A stretch of 64,000 nucleotides of DNA from an uncultured Bacteroidales bacterium (GCA_905235375.1 CAJOLH010000013.1:1-64000); one strand, 5' to 3'. Shown: positions 35,688-45,515, counted from the first letter of the stretch. The notes: generated by a model from the sequence alone, not told the origin. Program-made: numbers and translations.

Positions 35688-35743
35688 TATATATGAATTG
35701 TACTAAAGGTGCTGGTATATATGAATTGTACTATAAGTGCCGG
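35688..35743. repeat. 28-bp tandem duplication
   Basis: tatatatgaattgtactaaaggtgctgg / tatatatgaattgtactataagtgccgg, 3 mismatches. Confidence 0.85.
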
Positions 35744-35769
35744 AAATAGCGCTATTTCGAGTCTAATTC

Positions 35770-36708
35770 TCAGATTAGCCCTGCAACGATCGGGATGGTG
35801 GCGAGAGAGAGGACGGTGGTGAGGAAAGTGCCTTGTGCCATAACAGTCTCATCGACACCGTACTTGAGGCAGAAGATGGTGCCGAACGATGCGACGGGCA
35901 TGGCGATGATGAGTGTGTTGATGCGGACGATGGAAGGGTCGAAGATGATGCTTGCTTCAGGAATTGCCAATACGATGAGTTGGAATATGGCAAATACCAA
36001 CAAGGGCATGACTAAAAGACGACAGAAACTCGTGACCCAAACGTGCGGACCACCTGCCATGTGCTTGGCAGGTATTTGCGAGATGCTGTAGCCGATGATG
36101 ATGAGAGAAGCTGGCACGGTGATGTTGCCAATCATCGTAATGGGTTGTACTATGATGTGTGGGGCGTGCCATGCTGTAGCTACGACAATGATGCTGAGAT
36201 AGGTGCCAATCATGGCTGGCGTGACAAGACGGCTGAGCAGCGAGCCGCTGACATCGCGTCCGGCAATGAAGCGGGCTCCCCACACGAAGACCGAAATGGT
36301 GTTGGGCACGTTGAGGATGGCGGCATAGAAGACGGCTTCGGGTCCGAAGACCGAGGCTACGACAGGATAACCGATGAAGCCGACATTGCCGAAAGTGAGC
36401 ATGAAGCTGTGCAAGCCGCGTTCGGGGGCGTGGCATCCCCACAGTCGAGGCAGATATGCACTGACGGGAAGCAGGATGGCATAGGTGGCTGTGCCGACGA
36501 TGAGCAGCGGTACAATGAGACGGCGGTCAGGCATGGCTTCGCCCATTGTGCTGGCAAGGACTAGACAAGGACAGGTGAGATTAACTATTAGACCCGACAA
36601 CCCTTTACTAAGGGGCGCCGTCATCAGATGAGTGCGTCCACAGATATAACCTGCAATGACCACTAGAAAAAGGATGGTCATCTGGGAAAGCAGCACATTG
36701 ATATCCAT
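35770..36708 (-). CDS. AEC family transporter
   Basis: 312 aa, ten-TM pattern, FGNVGFIGYPVVASVFG. Confidence 0.87.
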   Translation of the reverse strand: MDINVLLSQMTILFLVVIAGYICGRTHLMTAPLSKGLSGLIVNLTCPCLVLASTMGEAMPDRRLIVPLLIVGTATYAILLPVSAYLPRLWGCHAPERGLHSFMLTFGNVGFIGYPVVASVFGPEAVFYAAILNVPNTISVFVWGARFIAGRDVSGSLLSRLVTPAMIGTYLSIIVVATAWHAPHIIVQPITMIGNITVPASLIIIGYSISQIPAKHMAGGPHVWVTSFCRLLVMPLLVFAIFQLIVLAIPEASIIFDPSIVRINTLIIAMPVASFGTIFCLKYGVDETVMAQGTFLTTVLSLATIPIVAGLI

Positions 36709-36711
36709 TTT

Positions 36712-37842
36712 TTATTCTTTGATGAACCTGTAGATTGTGGTGCTGCGGAATGTTTCGCCAGGACGGAGCAGGGTGCTGGGCCAATGAGGCTGGTTTGGGG
36801 AATCGGGGAAGTGCATCGTCTCGAAGCAGATAGCGTTGCGGCGGATGTAGGGCTTGCCTTCCTTACCGATCAGGTTGCCCTTGTGTCCGTTGGCAGTGTA
36901 GATTTGCATGGCAGGCTCAGTGGTATAGACTTCCATGGTGAGTCCTGTTTCATTGTCATGGAGCCATGCCACGGGAGCGCGGAGCAGTGCTTCGTCGCAG
37001 CATCTGTTGCCACAGCATCCTTTGCAGCATTTGTGCTGAGGTTGGCGCAGGTAGTTGCGGAGCTGATAGCAGTGGTCATAACCGCCCGTCACACCAAGTT
37101 GGAAGTTGTCATCGTCAATGCGGTGGCCGATGGCTAAGGGCTTGTTGAAGTCGAATGGAGTGTCTGCAACGGCACCGAGCTGGCCATAGACGCGCTTGTT
37201 CTCGTCGTAAAGGGCAATGCTGTCACTGTCGATCCAAAGTGTTTCATCGAGCACGTCGCTGCCCAAATCACCCGAAAGATTGAAAAACGAGTGATTGCAG
37301 GGATTCAAGACCGTAGGCTTGGTGGTTGTGGCCCGATAATCGATGCGAAGGGCATCGGACAGGAGGGTGTAGGTGACGTCGAGAGTGAGTTCGCCTGGGA
37401 AGCCATTCTCTCCATCGGGCGAGACGTAACGCATGGTCACGGTGGTGTCGGTAGCGGCTGTGATGTTCCAGTAGCGTGCGCCAAAGTTGGGATTGCCGCC
37501 GTGTCCGCAGTCTCCGCTACCCTGTTTCTGCAGTTCGTAGGAGCGTCCGTCAATTTCAAGATGTCCGCCGATGATGCGCCCGATGTATCGGCCTACAACG
37601 GCACCGAAGTTATGGCGTGTCTCGACATAATCGCTAAGTTTGTCATAGCCGAGAACGACATCTGTGCCATAAGCCTTGAGTGTGACGATGCGTGCACCAT
37701 AGTTGATGGCCGTCATTTCGAAGCCTGTGGCAGGATGACGGAGGGTTACTGGTTTGATCTCGTCCTGAGCCAAGACTACAGATGTTCCCATAAGCAGGCA
37801 GATGCTTGCCATGAATAGACGAAGGGAAGAGAACATATTCAA
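36712..37842 (-). CDS. galM: Secreted aldose 1-epimerase with Cys-rich insertion
   Basis: Signal peptide; NHSFFNLSGD, GGYDHCYQL, MEVYTTEPAMQIYTAN; HKCCKGCCGNRCC segment. Confidence 0.9.
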   Translation of the reverse strand: MNMFSSLRLFMASICLLMGTSVVLAQDEIKPVTLRHPATGFEMTAINYGARIVTLKAYGTDVVLGYDKLSDYVETRHNFGAVVGRYIGRIIGGHLEIDGRSYELQKQGSGDCGHGGNPNFGARYWNITAATDTTVTMRYVSPDGENGFPGELTLDVTYTLLSDALRIDYRATTTKPTVLNPCNHSFFNLSGDLGSDVLDETLWIDSDSIALYDENKRVYGQLGAVADTPFDFNKPLAIGHRIDDDNFQLGVTGGYDHCYQLRNYLRQPQHKCCKGCCGNRCCDEALLRAPVAWLHDNETGLTMEVYTTEPAMQIYTANGHKGNLIGKEGKPYIRRNAICFETMHFPDSPNQPHWPSTLLRPGETFRSTTIYRFIKE

Positions 37843-37884
37843 TTAATAATTAATAATTAACAAATAACGATTTTGAATTAACAA

Positions 37885-38559
37885 TTAGCATTTAGTAATT
37901 TCTGCTCCGCTGACCTCCAGAATCTGTCGTATTTTGGAAGCAAGAAGGTTCAGGTCGAACTCCTTGAAACTATGGCACACATTCATAATCTCGAAGTATG
38001 AATCTGTGTGGTTCATCTTGACGCAGCCGATGCTGTTGCTCGTCATCGCAGTGCCGATGACGTCGGTTCGCATCTCAAGGGGACCAGTCGGGATGCCGTT
38101 CAGGTCGGCAAGGAGGCAGCGCGTCGAAAGTTCATCGATGACGTTGCCATGCCAGACGGCTTTGTCGAGCAGCACTTCGACATCCGGGTCGGTGACTCCA
38201 TATTGCGCCTGCAATGCGCAAGAGCCTTGAATCATGATGTCCTTGAAATCCTGCTCCATCTCAGAAGGAATAGCGACAAGGGCTTCGGCGTTCGCAGGTA
38301 TTGTGTCGGCTGCATCGCCACCTTCAAAACGAACCAGATAGAGCGCTACGTGCTGATGCTGGATGCTCACCTGAAGCAGATTGGCTAGAACCTTGATGCA
38401 ATTTGCCCGCTGCTTGACGATATCTGCTTCGGCATCGCCCCCCAATCCTCCGCTCACGCGTACCTTATAATATATATAATCCTTGGGAGCACGTATCTCG
38501 TGAAAGGGAAGTTGTGCGTGTAGGGTTATTTGTCCGTTGCTATAATTCTGTGTGTCCAT
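37885..38559 (-). CDS. Stand-alone PepD (aminoacyl-histidine dipeptidase) lid-domain protein
   Basis: YYKVRVSGGLGGDAEADIVKQRANCIKVLANLL...LYLVRFEGGDAADTIPANAEALVAIP...IRQILEVSGAEI aligns with the PepD lid; start re-set to MDTQNYSNG at 38559. Confidence 0.7.
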   Translation of the reverse strand: MDTQNYSNGQITLHAQLPFHEIRAPKDYIYYKVRVSGGLGGDAEADIVKQRANCIKVLANLLQVSIQHQHVALYLVRFEGGDAADTIPANAEALVAIPSEMEQDFKDIMIQGSCALQAQYGVTDPDVEVLLDKAVWHGNVIDELSTRCLLADLNGIPTGPLEMRTDVIGTAMTSNSIGCVKMNHTDSYFEIMNVCHSFKEFDLNLLASKIRQILEVSGAEITKC

Positions 38560-38683
38560 TTTCTTCTGTTTTATGGGGCAAAGATAGGGTAATTTTTTAT
38601 AAAAAGCAAAAAACGATGCCAATTTATTGCATTTCACGAAATATTTGTGTATCTTTGCCGCAGAAATATAAATTATTGGACTT

Positions 38684-39655
38684 ATGAAAAACATAACAAA
38701 CGGAATTGTCACCATTCAGGTGGCAGAGCATGGCGCCGAATTGTCATCGCTTGTTTTGAATGCTACTGGTCGCGAATATCTTTGGCAGGCTGACCCAGCC
38801 TTCTGGAAACGTCATTCGCCCGTTCTTTTCCCCATCGTCGGTTCGGTTTGGAATGGCGAATATCGCAGTGCAGGTCCTGGTGCAGCATCCGATGCTGAGC
38901 CACAGACCTACAAGTTGGGTCAGCATGGTTTCGCACGCGATATGGACTTCACGCTTCTCAGCGATGCTCCCGATGCCGATGGCAACCCACAGCTGATGTT
39001 CGTGCTGGAGTCGAACGAAGAGACTTTGAAGAAGTATCCTTACGCTTTCCGCCTTGAGATCGGTTATCGATTGGTAGGACGTAGCGTTGAGGTGATTTGG
39101 CGTGTCATCAATCCTGACAAGGCGAACGAACTGAAGTTCCAGATTGGAGCGCATCCCGCCTTCTATTGGCCGCTGTTAAGCAACGATGATGTGGCAGCAG
39201 GTGTCGCAAGACAGAACGAAGTGCTGGCGCAAAGCATAGAACGCGGCTTTTTCAGGCTCAGCACAGGAGCAATTGCGTTTAAGAAGAGTGTCATCACCGA
39301 AAAAGGATGCGTCGATCCTGCACAAAGTGCCTTGGTTCAGATGGACGCCGATGGCTATCTGCCGCTTACTACGTCATCCTTCAATCAGGATGCGCTCATC
39401 TTCGAGCATAGTCAGGCACCCATTGTGACGTTGTGCGATAACGACCGCAAACCCTATCTTACGCTCAAGAGCGAAGCTCCGCTCATGGGACTGTGGTCAC
39501 CTCCGGGAAAGAACGCACCTTTCGTTTGCATCGAACCGTGGTACGGACGTTGCGACCGTGTGCATTATGACGGCACGTACGAAGAGAAGGACTGGATTCA
39601 GACACTACCACCTTCGGGTACATTTGAAGCACGATACCAGATCGTGATTGAATAA
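38684..39655 (+). CDS. Aldose 1-epimerase family protein (LacX-like)
   Basis: EHGAELSSLVLNATGREYLWQADPAFWKRHSPVLFPIVGS. Confidence 0.9.
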   Translation: MKNITNGIVTIQVAEHGAELSSLVLNATGREYLWQADPAFWKRHSPVLFPIVGSVWNGEYRSAGPGAASDAEPQTYKLGQHGFARDMDFTLLSDAPDADGNPQLMFVLESNEETLKKYPYAFRLEIGYRLVGRSVEVIWRVINPDKANELKFQIGAHPAFYWPLLSNDDVAAGVARQNEVLAQSIERGFFRLSTGAIAFKKSVITEKGCVDPAQSALVQMDADGYLPLTTSSFNQDALIFEHSQAPIVTLCDNDRKPYLTLKSEAPLMGLWSPPGKNAPFVCIEPWYGRCDRVHYDGTYEEKDWIQTLPPSGTFEARYQIVIE

Positions 39656-39750
39656 ATCTCAAAAGGTGCGAGCATGGTAATATAATATGACAAAGGCGAC
39701 TCATTTTCTTGAGCTGCCTTTGTCATATTATTAATAACCTCGGTGTGAGT

Positions 39751-41415
39751 TTACAGCAGGAAAAGCAGGAGCACCTGAATGATGACTACGCGGAGGAACA
39801 TGCCGAGCGGATAGACTGTGGCATAGCTGACGGCGGGAGCATCGCCCTCGACGCTGTCATTGGCGTAGGTGAGCGCCATGGGGTTGGCCATGCTGCCGCA
39901 CAACGTGCCGTAGATGGTACCGAGGTCCATCTTGCCCCATTTGAGACACCAGATGGCGATGAGCAATACGGGAATCACCGTGATGAGGAAGCCTAAGAAG
40001 ATCCAAAGTGCGCCCTCGGGACGAAGCATCGTGCTGATAAAGTCAGGACCCGAATCAAGGCCGAGACAGGCAAGATAGAGCGACAGGCCGACACCGCGCA
40101 ACATCAGGTTGGCCGAACGGGTGGTATAGGTGCGCAGATGCAGTCGCGAGCCATAGGCTCCCATAAGGATGCCGGCAATGATGGGGCCACCAGCCAGACC
40201 AAGTCGAACGGGGAGGTTGACACCTGGCACGAAGATGGGGATGCTGCCCAACATCAGACCCAGGGTGATGCCTACGAAGATGGATGCGAGGTTGGGATCC
40301 TTGAGCGACTGGTTGGCATTGCCGAGCTCGGCTTCAGCTTTTGCGATGTCTTCGGCGCGACCCACGACGGTGAGGCGGTCGCCGTATTGCAGTACCAGAT
40401 TGGGCGTGGCAAGCAGGTTGAGTCCCATGCGTCCCACACGGCTCACATTCAGTTTGTAACGGTTGTGGAGGCGCAACGAACCCAATTTGCGGCCATTGGC
40501 CGAGCTCTGCGTGATGATGATCTTCTTCGAAATGAGTTGCCCGTCGAGGTGATCCCAATCGACATCCTTGCGGTTCCAATCCTGGCTCTTGTCCTGCAGG
40601 CCGAAAAGCACGGTGAGCTGAGGCAGATACTGCTCCTCGGTGACAACCATCAGCCGGTCGTTGGCTTGCAGGCTTGTTTCGCCGACGGGACTCAACGTCG
40701 TGTCGGCATCGCGCCAGATGCGCGAGATGATGAACTTGGCAGGTGTGAGGGTTACGACATCCTTCAGCTTTTGGTCGAAGAGGGCAGGGTTCTTGACTTG
40801 GAATGTGGCGAAATACGGCTCCTTGCCATCGTCCTGAGGCGGGTGGTTGGCCTGTTGCGCAATACGCAGTTTGTTGAGGAACGCCATGGCCAGGATGACG
40901 CCAACTACACCCAACGGGTAGGTGACGGCGCAACCCAGTGCCGAACTGCGTGAGTCGATGCCGAGTTGTGTGAGTGTCTGTTGGGCAGCGGCAAGAGCGG
41001 GCGTGTTGGTGACAGCGCCACTCAAGATGCCTGCCATGTCGGCTATCGGTACGCTGCAAGCGTAGGCCAGGCCGACGGCAAAAGCTGTGCCCAGCAGGAC
41101 GTTGGCAGTACTGATGACGTTGAGCCGGATGCCTTCGCCCTTAAAGGTGGCAAAGAATCCAGGGCCGACCTGCAAGCCGACCTCATAGACGAAGATTACA
41201 AGTCCGAAGCTTTGGGCAAACTTCAGCATCTGTGGGTCGATGGCAAAGCCAAGGCTTCCGGCCATGATGCCCACAAAGAAGACGAAGGTGGCTCCTAAGG
41301 ATATTCCTGCCACCCGTATCTTTCCCAATGCAGTGCCGAGGGCAATGATGGAGGCAAGGACGACGGTGGCCTGTATAGGTGAATGAATATTGAAGAGCTC
41401 GTTTAGCCAATCCAT
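39751..41415 (-). CDS. Putative aspartate:alanine exchanger family transporter (AspT/YidE-like)
   Basis: 554 aa, two membrane halves flanking two TrkA-C-like domains. Confidence 0.88.
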   Translation of the reverse strand: MDWLNELFNIHSPIQATVVLASIIALGTALGKIRVAGISLGATFVFFVGIMAGSLGFAIDPQMLKFAQSFGLVIFVYEVGLQVGPGFFATFKGEGIRLNVISTANVLLGTAFAVGLAYACSVPIADMAGILSGAVTNTPALAAAQQTLTQLGIDSRSSALGCAVTYPLGVVGVILAMAFLNKLRIAQQANHPPQDDGKEPYFATFQVKNPALFDQKLKDVVTLTPAKFIISRIWRDADTTLSPVGETSLQANDRLMVVTEEQYLPQLTVLFGLQDKSQDWNRKDVDWDHLDGQLISKKIIITQSSANGRKLGSLRLHNRYKLNVSRVGRMGLNLLATPNLVLQYGDRLTVVGRAEDIAKAEAELGNANQSLKDPNLASIFVGITLGLMLGSIPIFVPGVNLPVRLGLAGGPIIAGILMGAYGSRLHLRTYTTRSANLMLRGVGLSLYLACLGLDSGPDFISTMLRPEGALWIFLGFLITVIPVLLIAIWCLKWGKMDLGTIYGTLCGSMANPMALTYANDSVEGDAPAVSYATVYPLGMFLRVVIIQVLLLFLL

Positions 41416-41491
41416 GATATTAGCTATAGAGAGGTCGCTGCGCTCAAAATCCTAATGTTAAGATCTTGAGCGCAGCGGTCTTTTTAGTCAA

Positions 41492-43204
41492 TTACTTGCG
41501 GTAGTTCTCGAGGTCGGCAGGCTGAGCGTCGGCCACGAAGTCGGCGTGCTTCTCTACCTCGGCAGCAGCGTAGCGCACATAGACCTTGGCGCTCTTCTCG
41601 AAGAGGTCGGGGCACTGGGTGGCGTTGCGGAGGATGAGGATGCTCATCACAGTGAGGGCAGCCATCTCGTAGAGGTGACGTGAGCAGAAGTCCTTGAACT
41701 CGTCATCCTTCAGGTCAACAACCTTGGCGACGGCAGCATTGTACTTCTCGAACATCTTCACGACACGCTCCTTGAGGCCAGCATACTGCTCGGCTATCTC
41801 GGTCTCGGCCAGCAGGTCGTTGATGACCTCGCTGTAGAAGCCGTTGGTGACATAGCGGATGGCAGCAACGGTCTGGAGCTGTGTGGTGCCCTCGTAGATC
41901 GAAGTGATACGGGCATCGCGATAGAGTCGCTGGCAGGCATATTCGAGCATGAAGCCCGATCCACCGTGTATCTGGATACAGTCGTAGGTGTTCTGGTTGG
42001 CATACTCCGAGTTCATGCCCTTGGCGAGTGGGGTGAAGCTGTCGGCGAGTTTGCTGTACTTCTTGAGTTCCTTCTTCTCCTCGGGAGTGAGCTTGCGCTC
42101 GCGTTCGATGTCCTCAAGGCACTTGTAGATATCGACGTAGCGGGCTGTCTGGTAGAGCAGGGCACGACCGGCATCGAGCTTGGCCTTCATGATGGCGAGC
42201 ATGTCATAGACGGCTGGGAAGTTGATGATCTCCTTGCCGAACTGACGGCGATCCTTGGCGTAGGCCAGACCTTCTTCGTAGGCGGCTGCCGAGATGCCGA
42301 CCGATTGGGCAGCAATGCCGAGGCGCGCACCGTTCATCAGGGCCATGACGTACTTGATGAGGCCCAGTTTGCGGCTTCCGCAAAGTTCGGCGTGTGCATT
42401 CTTATAGACGAGCTCGCAGGTAGGTGAGCCGTGTATGCCGAGTTTGTTCTCGATGCGGCGCACGTTGACGCCACCCTGCCGCTTGTCGTAGATGAACATC
42501 GACAGGCCGCGTCCGTCCTTGGTGCCTTCCTCCGAACGAGCCAGTACGAGGTGGATGTCGGAGTCACCATTGGTGATGAAGCGCTTGCAGCCGTTGAGCA
42601 GCCAGCAGTTGTCCTCTTCGCTCCAGGTGGCCTTGAGCATGACGCTCTGCAGGTCGGAACCGGCATCGGGCTCGGTGAGGTCCATCGACATGGTCTCGCC
42701 GGCGCAGACGCGTGGAACGAAACGTTGGCGCTGGTCTTCGTCGCCGAACTCATAAAGAGTTTCGATGCAGTCCTGCAGCGACCAGATGTTCTCGAAGCCG
42801 GCATCTGCCGAGGCAATCATCTCATTGATGATGGTGTAGGCGGTGCAGGGGAGGTTGAGACCACCGTAACGGCGGGGCATGGTGACGCCGCAGAGACCGG
42901 CCTTGACGGTGGCGTCAAGGTTCTCGTAAGTCTTCGAAGCGTAGCGTACACGACCGTTCTCGCAGTGAGGACCTTCGGCATCGACTGCCTCGGCGTTGGG
43001 TGCGATGATGTTGGCGCAGATATCGCCTGTAAGTTCGCAGACGCGATCGTAGGAATCGAGGGCATCCTCAAAGTCCTGGGGAGCATAGTCGTAGGCATCC
43101 TTGTCGGCAAAGTCGCGCTCCTTGAGCTCAACGATGCGCTTCATCAACGGATTATTCTCAAGCTCGAACTTCAGTTCGGGATGATCGCTATAATAGTTAG
43201 CCAT
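41492..43204 (-). CDS. Acyl-CoA dehydrogenase
   Basis: 570 aa, MSMDLTEPDAGSDLQSVMLKA, CIQIHGGSGFMLEYACQRLYRDARITSIYEGTTQLQ. Confidence 0.93.
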   Translation of the reverse strand: MANYYSDHPELKFELENNPLMKRIVELKERDFADKDAYDYAPQDFEDALDSYDRVCELTGDICANIIAPNAEAVDAEGPHCENGRVRYASKTYENLDATVKAGLCGVTMPRRYGGLNLPCTAYTIINEMIASADAGFENIWSLQDCIETLYEFGDEDQRQRFVPRVCAGETMSMDLTEPDAGSDLQSVMLKATWSEEDNCWLLNGCKRFITNGDSDIHLVLARSEEGTKDGRGLSMFIYDKRQGGVNVRRIENKLGIHGSPTCELVYKNAHAELCGSRKLGLIKYVMALMNGARLGIAAQSVGISAAAYEEGLAYAKDRRQFGKEIINFPAVYDMLAIMKAKLDAGRALLYQTARYVDIYKCLEDIERERKLTPEEKKELKKYSKLADSFTPLAKGMNSEYANQNTYDCIQIHGGSGFMLEYACQRLYRDARITSIYEGTTQLQTVAAIRYVTNGFYSEVINDLLAETEIAEQYAGLKERVVKMFEKYNAAVAKVVDLKDDEFKDFCSRHLYEMAALTVMSILILRNATQCPDLFEKSAKVYVRYAAAEVEKHADFVADAQPADLENYRK

Positions 43205-43213
43205 ATTTTCCTT

Positions 43214-43405
43214 TTATTTTTCTTTTGGATTTTTAAGATCTTTATATGCCTCATAGGTTTGGTAGATAAACCAGCAGGCCAAAAGGATGTTCCATACTTT
43301 GGCAAAGGTGTGCTTGGGAGTGTCTGCCTCCAGATCGTATGCACACCATATCAAGCCTACTGTTAAAACCAAATAGATTATGAAGCAAATAGTCTCAGTC
43401 TTCAT
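43214..43405 (-). CDS. Small membrane protein, hypothetical
   Basis: 63 aa, two hydrophobic segments, tightly packed between acyl-CoA dehydrogenase and etfA. Confidence 0.6.
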   Translation of the reverse strand: MKTETICFIIYLVLTVGLIWCAYDLEADTPKHTFAKVWNILLACWFIYQTYEAYKDLKNPKEK

Positions 43406-43406
43406 C

Positions 43407-44450
43407 TTACTTCGAATTCTTCTTATAGTACTTAATCATCTTGGGAATAACTTCCTCGACGGTACCGTTGATGACGTAGTCGGCGATGGTGTTGATGGGA
43501 GCGTTGGGGTCGTTGTTGATCGAGATAATGATACCCGACTCCTGCATACCGGCGATGTGCTGGATCTGGCCGGAGATACCGCAAGCGATATATACCTTTG
43601 GACGAACGGTGACACCCGTCTGACCAATCTGACGGTCGTGATCGACGAAACCGGCATCGACGGCAGCACGGCTGGCGCCTACCTCGGCATGGATCTCCTT
43701 GGCCAGGTCGAAGAGCATATCGAAGTTCTCCTTCGAGCCCATGCCGTAACCACCGGAAACGATGATGGAAGCACCCTTGAGGTTGTGCTTGGCTTTCTCG
43801 ACGTGACGGTCGAGGACGCGCACCACGTATTCGGTTTCGGGAACATATTTGGCTACATCATGACGGATTACTTCGCCCTTGTAGTTCTCATCGAGTACCT
43901 CTTTCTTCATCACACCTTCGCGCACGGTAGCCATCTGTGGACGATGCTCGGGGTTGACAATGGTGGCAACAATGTTTCCACCAAAGGCAGGACGAATCTG
44001 ATAGAGCTTGTTCTCGTAATGCTTGGTGATGGGCTTCTTGTTCTCATCGAAGCCTACATTCATGTCAAACTCGCCGATCTCGAGTTCGGTGCAGTCGGCG
44101 GTGAGGCCGCTGAAGAGGGCAGACGAAACGCGCGGGCCGAGGTCGCGGCCTACTACGTCGGCACCCATCAGGCAGATCTGGGGATCCTCTTCCTTGAAGA
44201 GGTTGACGAGAATGGCGGTGTGGGGATTGGAAGTGTAGGGGAAGAGACCTGGAGCGTCGAAGACGTGTACGCGGTCAACACCATACTTCATCACCTGGTT
44301 CTCGATACCATCGAGGCCAGAGCCGGCGCAGACACACTCCAACTGTACGCCAAGAGTATTGGCGAGCTTGCGACCTTTGGTCAGGAGTTCGAGGCTGACG
44401 TCCTTGACGGTCTTGCCTTCGATTTCGCAATATACAAATACGCTGTTCAT
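43407..44450 (-). CDS. etfA: Electron transfer flavoprotein subunit alpha
   Basis: MNSVFVYCEIEGKTVKDVSLELL...; GMQESGIIISINNDPNAPI. Confidence 0.94.
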   Translation of the reverse strand: MNSVFVYCEIEGKTVKDVSLELLTKGRKLANTLGVQLECVCAGSGLDGIENQVMKYGVDRVHVFDAPGLFPYTSNPHTAILVNLFKEEDPQICLMGADVVGRDLGPRVSSALFSGLTADCTELEIGEFDMNVGFDENKKPITKHYENKLYQIRPAFGGNIVATIVNPEHRPQMATVREGVMKKEVLDENYKGEVIRHDVAKYVPETEYVVRVLDRHVEKAKHNLKGASIIVSGGYGMGSKENFDMLFDLAKEIHAEVGASRAAVDAGFVDHDRQIGQTGVTVRPKVYIACGISGQIQHIAGMQESGIIISINNDPNAPINTIADYVINGTVEEVIPKMIKYYKKNSK

Positions 44451-44477
44451 TTTTAATTTTTTTTTCGGCAAAGGCCG

Positions 44478-44519
44478 CCCCACAGAAGTGGGGCCCCAAA
44501 TGCCTGTTAACAGGCATTT
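44478..44519. repeat. Two adjacent hairpins in the etfB-etfA gap
   Basis: CCCCAC-AGAA-GTGGGG (44478-44493) and perfect 22-bp palindrome AAATGCCTGTTAACAGGCATTT (44498-44519). Confidence 0.9.
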
Positions 44520-45399
44520 AGCCAATAATCTTATCGTTCAACAATTCTACAATCAGTCCCTCCACGTCGGCATCGCTGCTGGTGAGGGTCTTGCTCTCCT
44601 TGGCCTTGAAGACGATGTTCTTCACGGTCTTCACATTGGTCGGAGAGCCGGTCTTGCCCACCTGCTTCATGTCGGCATTGATGTCGGCAGCACCCCACTG
44701 GGTGATGTTGAGGTAAGGCTTGGCAGCAATGGCTTCAGCCAATTTCTCGGCCTGTTCGGGCGTGCGCTCGGCAGGAGCTGTAGCGTTCTTGTACTTCATG
44801 ACACGCTTGGCGTTGCGTGGACGGCAGGGAGCAGCCGAACCATTCACGGTGACAACGAGTGGGAGAGGAGCCTCAACGGTCTCAACACCACCGTCGATGT
44901 GACGCTTGATGACGACCTTCTTGGCTTCAGGGTCAAGGTTGAGGATTTCTTCGGCGTAGGTCACTTGGGTCAGACCCAGTTTCTCTGCCACCTGAGGACC
45001 TACCTGTGCCGTGTCGCCGTCGATGGCCTGACGACCGCCAAGGATGATGTCGAATCCTCCAATCTTTCTAATAGCTTGGGCAATAGTGTAAGAGGTAGCA
45101 AGGGTATCGGCGCCGCCGAGACAGCGGTCGGTGATTACATAACCGGCATCAGCGCCACGATAGAGCGCTTCACGAATAACCTCAGCAGACTTGGGGAGAC
45201 CCATGGTAACGACCGAAACAGTGGAACCAGGGAACTGCTCCTTGAGGCGAAGCGCCTGCTCGAGTGCATTGAGGTCATCGGGATTGAAGACTGCAGGAAG
45301 GGCAGCACGATTGACGGTGCCTTCGGGAGTCATGGCGTCAGGACCCACATTGCGGGTGTCGGGTACCTGCTTGGCAAGTACGATAATCTTTAGTGCCAT
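44518..45399 (-). CDS. etfB: Electron transfer flavoprotein subunit beta
   Basis: 293 aa, MALKIIVLAKQVPDTRNVGPDAM. Confidence 0.95.
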   Translation of the reverse strand: MALKIIVLAKQVPDTRNVGPDAMTPEGTVNRAALPAVFNPDDLNALEQALRLKEQFPGSTVSVVTMGLPKSAEVIREALYRGADAGYVITDRCLGGADTLATSYTIAQAIRKIGGFDIILGGRQAIDGDTAQVGPQVAEKLGLTQVTYAEEILNLDPEAKKVVIKRHIDGGVETVEAPLPLVVTVNGSAAPCRPRNAKRVMKYKNATAPAERTPEQAEKLAEAIAAKPYLNITQWGAADINADMKQVGKTGSPTNVKTVKNIVFKAKESKTLTSSDADVEGLIVELLNDKIIG

Positions 45400-45483
45400 A
45401 AATTAAATAATGTATATTTAAATTGTTTCTTTGTTGTTTCTTCTTTTTTGAATAATGACAATGATTGTTCTAAATAATCGATG

Positions 45484-45515
45484 CAAAGGTATAGAAAAAA
45501 AACGAGCCTGCAAAG
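45484..45515 (-). promoter_or_regulatory. etfB promoter
   Basis: Minus strand TTTG-N19-TACCTTTG. Confidence 0.7.

Noticed and set aside
39751-41415. TrkA-type potassium transporter
   Set aside because: TrkA-C-like domains are flanked by duplicated membrane halves, as in AspT/YidE-type exchangers.
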